From Pseudoblastomonas marina (GTDB lineage: Bacteria > Pseudomonadota > Alphaproteobacteria > Sphingomonadales > Sphingomonadaceae): DNA of 64,000 bases. Positions 38,750 through 45,310 of the stretch are shown here, one piece after another. Position numbers and translations under genes: made by a program. The stretch's first letter is position 1. Each line of letters begins with the position of its first letter. The stretch covers positions 2,322,427 through 2,386,426 of the forward strand of contig NZ_BMID01000001.1 in NCBI RefSeq assembly GCF_014641655.1. The letters run 5' to 3'. Below the pieces are notes generated by a model. It was not told the origin of the DNA and ran no database searches. It worked only from the letters and a program-made list of their open reading frames with translations.

Positions 38750-39747
38750 AGATCGGCGATCGCATCGGCAAGCTGGCGCGCGGCCTGCTGGTCGGCATTC
38801 CACGCACTGACGAAGCGTGCGGCGTCGGCACCCCAATCGTAGAATCCGAAACCCTTTGTGCGCAGCGCCTCGCGCTCCCCGGCGGTGCAGCGCAGGAAGA
38901 CCTCGTTGGCCTCGACCGGGTGGAGCAGTCGCTCGCCGGCCGCACCGCCCAGCGCCCGCGCCGCTTCGTTGGCGGCGGCAGCATTCTCGAGCCATAGATC
39001 GCCGTCGAGCATCGCGAGCACCTGTGCCGCAAGGTAGCGCCCCTTCGACTGGAGGTGCCCCGCCCGTTTGCGGCGATAGCGCGCCTCGTCGGCCAGCTCG
39101 GGATCGAAGAACACCACCGCCTCGGCGTTCATCCCGCCATTCTTGACGAAACCGAAGCTCAACGCATCGACATGACCGACCCCGGCGGCACTTGCAGCAC
39201 CCTCGCCGAGGAACGCCGCGGCATTGCCGAAGCGCGCGCCGTCCATATGCAGCTTGAGCCCGCGTTGCTTCGCCAGCTCGCCGATCGCGGCGAGTTCGTC
39301 GGGGCGATAGCAGCAGCCATATTCGCTCGCCTGCGTGATCGAGATCGCGTGCGGCTGGACCTGGTGCACGTCGTCGCGGATCGGATCGATCACTGCCGCG
39401 ATTCCCTCGGGCGTTATCTTCGCATGCTCGCCGTCTGCCAGGAGCAGCTTCGCGCCGTGGAGATAGAAGCCCGGCGCACCGCCCTCGTCCATCTCGATAT
39501 GCGCCTCGCGGTGGCACACCACCCCGCCATGCGGCGGACACATCGGGCCAAGCGCAAGGCAGTTCGCCGCCGTGCCCGTCGCCACCCACAGCACCGCACA
39601 TTCGGAGCCGAACAGGGCGCCCATCGCATCGTCGAGCCGGGCGGACAGTGCATCGCCATCATAGGGCGCATCGGTGGCGTCGGCGGCGCGCATCGCCTCC
39701 CACAGCCTGGGATGGACGGGCGCGGCGTTGTCGGAGAGAAATTGCAT
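38746..39747 (-). CDS. Threonine aldolase family PLP enzyme
   Basis: This 333-residue fold-type I PLP enzyme (beta-eliminating lyase/L-allo-threonine aldolase group) splits threonine to glycine and acetaldehyde. It begins FLSDNAAPVHPRLWEAM and has LHMDGARFGNAAAFLG, with the PLP-binding Lys predicted in LSFGFVKNGGMNAEAVVFF. The YEGD-like region reads APYDGDALSARLDD. Stereochemistry is uncertain. It is the first gene of a two-gene unit with the EamA transporter. Confidence 0.93.
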   Translation of the reverse strand: MQFLSDNAAPVHPRLWEAMRAADATDAPYDGDALSARLDDAMGALFGSECAVLWVATGTAANCLALGPMCPPHGGVVCHREAHIEMDEGGAPGFYLHGAKLLLADGEHAKITPEGIAAVIDPIRDDVHQVQPHAISITQASEYGCCYRPDELAAIGELAKQRGLKLHMDGARFGNAAAFLGEGAASAAGVGHVDALSFGFVKNGGMNAEAVVFFDPELADEARYRRKRAGHLQSKGRYLAAQVLAMLDGDLWLENAAAANEAARALGGAAGERLLHPVEANEVFLRCTAGEREALRTKGFGFYDWGADAARFVSAWNADQQAARQLADAIADL

Positions 39748-39795
39748 GGAACGCTCCTAACCACGCACCCGTTGCGATGGAAGAAGGAGATTCGC

Positions 39796-40095
39796 ATGGC
39801 GATCGAGGGCTTGGAAATCACGCATGAAGACAACGGCACCAGCGGCGAATATCGCGCCAAGGTGCTCGACAGCGAGAGAATCGGGCGTTTGACCTGGAAG
39901 CAGCGCGAGGAAGGCGTGCGCGTGGCCGACCACACGCTAGTGCCACCAGCCATCGGCAATCGCGGTATCGCGGCCGCGCTGGTCGATCGGCTCGTCGCCG
40001 ATGCACGCGAGCAGGGCTTCAAGATCGTGCCGCAATGCAGCTACGTCGAAGCGAAGTTTCGCAAACACCCCGACTGGAGCGATCTGCGCGCCTGA
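39796..40095 (+). CDS. GNAT-fold N-acetyltransferase (YjdJ-type, short)
   Basis: This 99-residue protein starts at ATG 39796, with AAGGAG 7 nt upstream. VLDSERIGRLTWKQREEG and VADHTLVPPAIGNRGIAAALVDRLVADARE contain the acetyl-CoA-binding RGIAAAL loop of small GNAT proteins. The FKIVPQCSYVEAKFRKHP ending, with its conserved Cys and Tyr, matches the YjdJ/GTAT group (PF14542). The acetyl acceptor is unknown. It is monocistronic and precedes tRNA-Thr on the other strand. Confidence 0.88.
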   Translation: MAIEGLEITHEDNGTSGEYRAKVLDSERIGRLTWKQREEGVRVADHTLVPPAIGNRGIAAALVDRLVADAREQGFKIVPQCSYVEAKFRKHPDWSDLRA

Positions 40096-40107
40096 TTGTA
40101 TGGGGAA

Positions 40108-40182
40108 TGGTGCTGCTGGAGAGAATTGAACTCTCGGCCTCACCCTTACCAAGGGTGCGCTCTACCACTGAGCTACAGCAGC
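40108..40182 (-). tRNA. tRNA-Thr (anticodon GGT)
   Basis: On the minus strand a 75-nt cloverleaf is formed. The acceptor is GCTGCTG/CAGCAGC, the D-arm AGCTCAGTGGTAGAGC, the anticodon loop TTGGTAA with stem CACCC/GGGTG (anticodon GGT), and the T-arm GAGAGTTCAATTCTC. Discriminator A plus encoded CCA occupy 40108-40111. It lies between the GNAT gene and a short ORF. Confidence 0.97.
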
Positions 40183-40317
40183 AAGACCATTTCGCGAGTC
40201 GGAATTGCGCGATCCCCGTGGGGTCGCGTCGACCGGCGCGCGCTATTGCCACCGAACAGGCAAATGTCAAGCTAACCCGCTCTTGAAAGCTGCCCGCGCT
40301 CGCGGCAGGAGGGCGCC

Positions 40318-40482
40318 ATGAGCGGGAAAGACGACAAGCCGACGCGCGAGGAGCGACTGGCGGCCAAGCTGCGCGAGAACCTGCGCCGCCGAAAGGCACA
40401 GGCCCGCGAGCTCGAGCAGCCCATGGACTCGGCGGCGGAAGATCTCGGCGAAATACTTCCCAAAAGCGATTCGGGCCGTTAG
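40318..40482 (+). CDS. Small basic hypothetical protein (54 aa)
   Basis: This is a 54-residue ORF with an excellent Shine-Dalgarno (GCAGGAGGGC, 5 nt before the ATG). The product is very charged, with a Lys/Arg/Glu-rich central helix (TREERLAAKLRENLRRRKAQ) and a terminal ILPKSDSGR; no hydrophobic segment is present. It lies 36 bp upstream of gpmA on the same strand and could be cotranscribed with it. Function unknown; real coding is supported by the ribosome-binding site, helical heptad pattern and third-position GC. Confidence 0.72.
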   Translation: MSGKDDKPTREERLAAKLRENLRRRKAQARELEQPMDSAAEDLGEILPKSDSGR

Positions 40483-40518
40483 GCCACGGCGCTCTTTCAA
40501 CGCACTAGGAGCGCGTCC

Positions 40519-41205
40519 TTGCCCCGCCTGATCCTGATCCGCCACGGCCAGAGCGAATGGAACCTCGCCAACCGCTTCACGGGCTGGTGGGATGTCGGAT
40601 TGACCGACAAGGGTATCGCCGAAGCGCAGGCCGCCGGTAGGCTACTGGCCGTGAAGGGCATGCTGCCTACGGTCGCCTTCACCTCCTACCAGACGCGCGC
40701 GATCAAGACGCTGTGTCTCGCGCTCGAACAGTGCGACCGGCTGTGGATCCCGGAGCACAAGGACTGGCGCCTCAACGAGCGGCATTATGGCGGGCTGACC
40801 GGGCTCGACAAGCAGCAGACCCGCGACCGGCACGGCGACGAGCAGGTCCATATCTGGCGCCGCAGCTTCGATACCCCGCCCCCGCCGCTCGAGAAGGGCA
40901 GCGAATTCGATCTTTCCTCCGACCCGCGCTACGCCGGAGTCGAAGTGCCCGACAGCGAAAGCCTCAAGGACACGATCGCCCGCGTGCTGCCCTATTACCG
41001 CGAGGCGATCGAGCCGGTGCTGCGCCAGGGCGAGACGGTGATCATCTCGGCCCACGGCAATTCGCTGCGCGCGCTGGTCAAGCATCTCTCGGGCATTTCG
41101 GACGACGAGATCACCGGGCTCGAAATCCCGACCGGCCAGCCGATCGTCTACGAACTCGACGACGATCTCGCCGCCACCGATCGCTATTACCTCTCGGAGC
41201 GCTGA
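40519..41205 (+). CDS. gpmA: 2,3-bisphosphoglycerate-dependent phosphoglycerate mutase
   Basis: GpmA interconverts 3- and 2-phosphoglycerate. The 228-residue protein starts at TTG (AGGAG 7 nt upstream, no nearby ATG) and has the phosphohistidine motif [10 protein letters not shown] (residues 4-13), [14 protein letters not shown] and [16 protein letters not shown], the second catalytic His. Length is short of E. coli GpmA (about 250) because C-terminal residues are missing, as in many alphaproteobacterial enzymes. purE begins 2 bp after it. Confidence 0.96.
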   Translation: MPRLILIRHGQSEWNLANRFTGWWDVGLTDKGIAEAQAAGRLLAVKGMLPTVAFTSYQTRAIKTLCLALEQCDRLWIPEHKDWRLNERHYGGLTGLDKQQTRDRHGDEQVHIWRRSFDTPPPPLEKGSEFDLSSDPRYAGVEVPDSESLKDTIARVLPYYREAIEPVLRQGETVIISAHGNSLRALVKHLSGISDDEITGLEIPTGQPIVYELDDDLAATDRYYLSER

Positions 41206-41207
41206 GC

Positions 41208-41687
41208 ATGTCTGCAAAGGTCGCAATCGTGATGGGCAGCCAGTCGGACTGGGATACAATGCGCTGTGCGGTCGAGGTCCTCGACGAGCTCGATGTCCCC
41301 ACCGATGTCCGGATCGTCTCCGCCCACCGCACCCCCGACCGGATGGCCGAATTCGCGCGCACTGCCGAAGAGAACGGCTTCCACGTCATCATCGCCGGCG
41401 CAGGCGGCGCGGCGCACCTGCCGGGAATGATCGCCGCGCAGACCCATGTCCCGGTGCTGGGCGTGCCGGTGAAGTCGCGCGCGCTCAACGGACAGGATTC
41501 GCTGCTATCGATCGTCCAGATGCCCGCCGGAGTCCCGGTCGGGACGCTGGCGATCGGCGAGGCCGGCGCGACCAATGCCGGACTGCTCGCCGCCGCCATC
41601 CTCGCCAATGGCGACGCCGATCTCGCCACCCGGCTCAAGGACTGGCGCGCCGCGCAGACCGCCCGGGTCGCCGAACGGCCCGAGTGA
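41208..41687 (+). CDS. purE: 5-(carboxyamino)imidazole ribonucleotide mutase
   Basis: PurE moves the carboxylate of N5-CAIR to C4, giving CAIR in purine synthesis. The 159-residue protein has the class I signature [11 protein letters not shown] (about 8-18), [10 protein letters not shown] and the [17 protein letters not shown] loop. It starts 2 bp after the gpmA stop and is followed 10 bp later by purK, its usual partner. Confidence 0.97.
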   Translation: MSAKVAIVMGSQSDWDTMRCAVEVLDELDVPTDVRIVSAHRTPDRMAEFARTAEENGFHVIIAGAGGAAHLPGMIAAQTHVPVLGVPVKSRALNGQDSLLSIVQMPAGVPVGTLAIGEAGATNAGLLAAAILANGDADLATRLKDWRAAQTARVAERPE

Positions 41688-41697
41688 GGGCGCCCCG

Positions 41698-42783
41698 ATG
41701 AGCGACCACTCAGTGATCCCGCCCGGGTCGACCATCGGCATCCTCGGCGGCGGCCAGCTGGGCAAGATGCTCGCGACTGCCGCCGCGCAACTCGGCTACC
41801 GCGTCGAAATCTATTCGCCCGAGCCCGATAGCATCGCCGCCGATGTCGCCGCCCATTCCACCGTCGCGGCATGGGACGATATCGAGGCCCTCGAACGTTT
41901 CGCGCGCGAATGCTCGGTCGTGACTTACGAGTTCGAGAATGTCCCTGTCGCGCCGCTCGCGGCCATCAAGGACATGGTGTTGCGTCCCGGCCTGCGCGCA
42001 CTCGAAGTGGCACAGGACCGGCTCGCCGAGAAACGCTTTGCCGAGGATCATGGCGGCCGACCGGCTCCCTTCGCGCCGGTCGCGAACGCCGGGGAGCTCG
42101 AAACGGCGATGAAGTCGATCGGCACGCCGGGCATCCTCAAGACCTGTCGCGAGGGCTACGACGGCAAGGGCCAGTGGCGCACCGGCAATGGCGGCGCGAG
42201 CGACGACGATCTCGCCGCGATCGCGTTTCCCGAGACCGGCTGCATCTACGAGGGCTTCGTCGAATTCGAATCCGAATTCTCGGTCATCGCCTGCCGCGCG
42301 CTCGATGGCTCGATCGCCTTTTACGACAGCGCCGAAAACGACCACGAGGGGGGCATCCTGTCGCGCTCGACCGTACCAGCCTCGATGGCGATCGTCGCGC
42401 AGGTCGAGGAAGCGCGCGAACTGACCCGCCAAATCGCCGATGCACTCGATTATGTCGGCGTGCTCACGATCGAGTTCTTCGCCACCGCGAACGGCCCGGT
42501 GTTCAACGAAATGGCACCGCGGGTGCACAATTCGGGCCACTGGACGATCGAGGGCGCGGTCACGAGCCAGTTCGAGAACCATATCCGCGCAATCTGCGGC
42601 CTGCCGCTGGGCGATACCGCGCTCGCGGGCAAGCGAGTGGTGATGGACAATCTGATCGGCGAAGCGGCCGATGGCTGGGTGGAAATCCTCGCCGATCCGC
42701 AGGCCGCGCTCCACCTCTACGGCAAGGGCCAGGTGCGCGAAGGCCGCAAGATGGGGCATGTCACGCGTGTCGAACGCACCTGA
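41698..42783 (+). CDS. purK: 5-(carboxyamino)imidazole ribonucleotide synthase
   Basis: PurK is an ATP-grasp ligase that carboxylates AIR to N5-CAIR. The 361-residue protein begins with PGSTIGILGGGQLGKML (preATP-grasp domain) and contains YEFENVPVAPL, the ATP-grasp loop KTCREGYDGKGQW and NEMAPRVHNSGHWTIEGAVTS near the C-terminus. It follows purE by 10 bp and overlaps the proposed folA start. Confidence 0.97.
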   Translation: MSDHSVIPPGSTIGILGGGQLGKMLATAAAQLGYRVEIYSPEPDSIAADVAAHSTVAAWDDIEALERFARECSVVTYEFENVPVAPLAAIKDMVLRPGLRALEVAQDRLAEKRFAEDHGGRPAPFAPVANAGELETAMKSIGTPGILKTCREGYDGKGQWRTGNGGASDDDLAAIAFPETGCIYEGFVEFESEFSVIACRALDGSIAFYDSAENDHEGGILSRSTVPASMAIVAQVEEARELTRQIADALDYVGVLTIEFFATANGPVFNEMAPRVHNSGHWTIEGAVTSQFENHIRAICGLPLGDTALAGKRVVMDNLIGEAADGWVEILADPQAALHLYGKGQVREGRKMGHVTRVERT

Positions 42784-43279
42784 TCCTTTGGGCGACGAGC
42801 CTCACATCATCCTCCTCGCCGCAGTCGCCGAAAACGGCACGATCGGCCTCGACGGCGGGCTGCCGTGGCACATCCCGGCCGATCTCAAGCGTTTCAAGGC
42901 GCTGACGATGGGCAAGCCGATGGTGATGGGTCGCCGCACCTTCGAATCGCTGCCCGGCATCCTTCCCGGTCGGCGCCACATCGTGCTGACCCGCGATCGA
43001 TCGTATGAGGCAGCGGGCGCGGAGATCGCCGCCAGCCTCGACGATGCGCTCGCACTTGCCGACGCGCCCGAGATCGCGGTGATCGGCGGTGGGCAGATCT
43101 ACGCCGCCGCCCTGCCCCGCGCGACCCGGCTCGAACTGACCGAGGTCCATGCCGCGATCGAGGGCGACACCCATTTCCCCGACCGCGGGGACGGCTGGCG
43201 CGAGACCTTCCGCGAACGGCATGCGGGCGGGGAGAGCCACCCGGACTTTTCTTTCGTCACGCTGGTGCGCGACCTATAG
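42758..43279 (+). CDS. folA: Dihydrofolate reductase
   Basis: FolA reduces dihydrofolate to tetrahydrofolate with NADPH. Conserved features are IILLAAVAENGTIGLDGGLPWHIPADLKRFK, the MGRRTFESLP nucleotide loop and VIGGGQIYAAAL. The start is uncertain: the ATG at 42758 (inside purK) gives about 15 extra N-terminal residues, while GTG at 42767 or TTG at 42788 would shorten it to the usual length, and none has a strong Shine-Dalgarno. Coupling to purK links purine and folate one-carbon metabolism. ribF begins 7 bp after the stop. Confidence 0.94.
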   Translation: MSRVSNAPDPLGDEPHIILLAAVAENGTIGLDGGLPWHIPADLKRFKALTMGKPMVMGRRTFESLPGILPGRRHIVLTRDRSYEAAGAEIAASLDDALALADAPEIAVIGGGQIYAAALPRATRLELTEVHAAIEGDTHFPDRGDGWRETFRERHAGGESHPDFSFVTLVRDL

Positions 43280-43286
43280 GATCGCC

Positions 43287-44207
43287 ATGCAGCGCCTGCA
43301 TCACCGTGACTCCATTCCCGAAGCCCTGCGCGGCGCGATCATCGCGCTGGGCAATTTCGACGGCTTCCATCTCGGCCACCAGCGCGTCGCCGAGGAGGCG
43401 ATCGAGTGGGCGCGGGCGCAAGGCCGCCCGGCAATCGTCGCGACTTTCGATCCGCATCCGGTGCGCCATTTCCGGCCCGACGCGCCGCCGTTCCGCCTGA
43501 CCACGCTCGACCAGCGGCAGGAACTGTTCGGCGAAGCCGGTGCGGCGGCCATGCTGGTGTTCGATTTCGGCGACGAGCTCGCCTCGACCAGCGCCGAGGG
43601 CTTCGTCGACCTGCTCGCCGGCCATCTCGGCGCGGCAGGCGTGGTGACGGGCGAGGACTTCTCCTTCGGCAAGGGCCGCAGCGGCAATGTCGAAGTGCTG
43701 CGCGATCTCGGCAGGGCGCGCAGGATGGAGACGCGCCGCGTCGGCCCGGTCTCCGATGCGGAGGAAGTCGTCTCTTCGAGCCGCATCCGCGACGCGCTTC
43801 AGGAAGGCGATTGCCCCACCGCGACCCGGCTTCTGACCCGCCCATTCGCAATCCGGGGCGAGGTGATCCACGGCGACAAGCGCGGGCGCGAACTCGGCTA
43901 CCCAACCGCCAATCTCGAGCTCGGCCAGTACCTGCGCCCCAAATTCGGGATCTACGCCGTGACCGCGCGGCTGCCCGACGGGCGCGAGGTAAAGGGCGCG
44001 GCCAATCTCGGTACGCGGCCCCAATTCGATCCGCCGAAGGAGCTGCTCGAACCCTATTTCTTCGATTTCGACGGCGATCTCTACGGGCAGGAGGTCGAGG
44101 TCGCCCTGCATCATTTCATCCGGCCCGAGGCGAAGTTCGATTCGCTCGATGCGCTCGTCGCGCAGATGGAGGCCGACTGCGCCCAGGCGCGCGAGTTGCT
44201 GGAGTAA
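43287..44207 (+). CDS. ribF: Bifunctional riboflavin kinase/FAD synthetase
   Basis: RibF phosphorylates riboflavin to FMN and adenylates it to FAD. The 306-residue protein has the FAD synthetase domain first (ALGNFDGFHLGHQRV, then TFDPHPVRHF, TGEDFSFGKGRSG and SSSRIRDAL). The riboflavin kinase domain follows at about residue 185 (VIHGDKRGRELGYPTANLEL, then GIYAVTARLP). It is followed by a GDPD-like gene 3 bp later and then ileS-lspA, a common proteobacterial neighbourhood with one inserted gene. Confidence 0.97.
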   Translation: MQRLHHRDSIPEALRGAIIALGNFDGFHLGHQRVAEEAIEWARAQGRPAIVATFDPHPVRHFRPDAPPFRLTTLDQRQELFGEAGAAAMLVFDFGDELASTSAEGFVDLLAGHLGAAGVVTGEDFSFGKGRSGNVEVLRDLGRARRMETRRVGPVSDAEEVVSSSRIRDALQEGDCPTATRLLTRPFAIRGEVIHGDKRGRELGYPTANLELGQYLRPKFGIYAVTARLPDGREVKGAANLGTRPQFDPPKELLEPYFFDFDGDLYGQEVEVALHHFIRPEAKFDSLDALVAQMEADCAQARELLE

Positions 44208-44210
44208 TCC

Positions 44211-45269
44211 ATGAATTTCGGACCGTGGCCGCGGCGCATCTTTTTCGTGCTCGCGGCGATCTTCTTCGTCTTCACCTTCCTCCATGCGAGCTGGCTCGCG
44301 CCGACCCCGCGCGGCGCACCCAAGCTCGTCGCGCACCGCGCGGTCGGACAGCCGCTGCTGCAGCACGCGCGGTCCGGCGAGGAAGATTGCTTCTCGGCGC
44401 AGATCGAGGAGCCCTACCATCCCCTTATCGAGGACAGCCTGCGCTCGATCAGCGAGGTTTCGCGGCTCGGCGGCCACATGGCCGAGGTCAACGTGCTGCC
44501 GACCGGCGACGGCGACCTGGTGCTGTTCCACGATGACGATCTTTCCTGCCGCACCGGCGCGGATGGGAAGGTGAGCACCTCGACGGTCGAGGAACTCAAG
44601 CAGCTCGATATCGGCTGGGGCTACACCACGCCCGAGGGTGACCATCCACTGCGAGGCAAGGGCGAGGGCCTGATGCCGACGCTCGACGAGGCGTTCGACC
44701 GGCTGCGCGGCAACACGCGCTACATGTTCAATCTGAAGAGCGAAGACCCCGCCGACGCCGACCTGCTGGCAAAGAAGGTCAAGGCCGCGCGCCGCGCCGT
44801 TCGCGGGACCGACCATGCCTTCATCGGCCAGGGCCCGGCGATCGCGCGGCTGGCCGAGCTGTTCCCCGATAGCTGGGTGGTCGATCTCGATCGCGCTTAC
44901 GCCTGCTCGGCGGGATACATGCGCACCGGTTGGCTCACCATCGTGCCCGAGGCGTGCGAGAACGGCACGCTGATCGTCCCGCTCGACAAGCAGTACCTGT
45001 TCGCTGGCTGGCCCAACCGCACCATCGCGCGGATGGAAGAGGTCGGCGCGCGGATCGTCGTCACCGGTCCACATGATGGCGAGACCGTGACCTACGGCCT
45101 CGACCTACCCGAACAGTTCGGCGAGATCCCGGACAGCTTCAACGGCTATATCTGGATCGACGATCTCTGGAACCTCGGCCCGGCGCTGCGCCCCGGCTTC
45201 AACACCCGCGACGAGGAAGAGCGCAAGGCGCTGGCCGAAGTGATCAAACGGCGGCGGGAAGCACGCTGA
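44211..45269 (+). CDS. Membrane-anchored glycerophosphodiester phosphodiesterase-like protein
   Basis: This 352-residue protein has an N-terminal membrane helix (IFFVLAAIFFVFTFLHASWL, about residues 10-29) and a periplasmic TIM-barrel GDPD-like domain with KLVAHRAVG (first catalytic His), GGHMAEVNVLPTGDGDLVLFHDD (metal/second His) and MPTLDEAFDRL. The normal E-x-D metal pair reads EVN here, so one acidic ligand is Asn, which may mean altered activity. It is inserted between ribF and ileS, 3 bp from ribF. The substrate (glycerophosphodiesters or lysophospholipid head groups) is not determined. Confidence 0.85.
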   Translation: MNFGPWPRRIFFVLAAIFFVFTFLHASWLAPTPRGAPKLVAHRAVGQPLLQHARSGEEDCFSAQIEEPYHPLIEDSLRSISEVSRLGGHMAEVNVLPTGDGDLVLFHDDDLSCRTGADGKVSTSTVEELKQLDIGWGYTTPEGDHPLRGKGEGLMPTLDEAFDRLRGNTRYMFNLKSEDPADADLLAKKVKAARRAVRGTDHAFIGQGPAIARLAELFPDSWVVDLDRAYACSAGYMRTGWLTIVPEACENGTLIVPLDKQYLFAGWPNRTIARMEEVGARIVVTGPHDGETVTYGLDLPEQFGEIPDSFNGYIWIDDLWNLGPALRPGFNTRDEEERKALAEVIKRRREAR

Positions 45270-45310
45270 ATGCTTTATCCCCGCGCGACTTTCGCCTAAC
45301 GGCGCAAACC

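Noticed and set aside
37802-39601. A 599-codon minus-strand frame that would fuse the EamA transporter to upstream sequence
   Set aside because: Upstream of 38749 it runs out of frame through the threonine aldolase gene. The true start is the ATG at 38749.
43260-43290. FMN riboswitch before ribF
   Set aside because: Only 7 bp separate folA and ribF, leaving no room for an aptamer.
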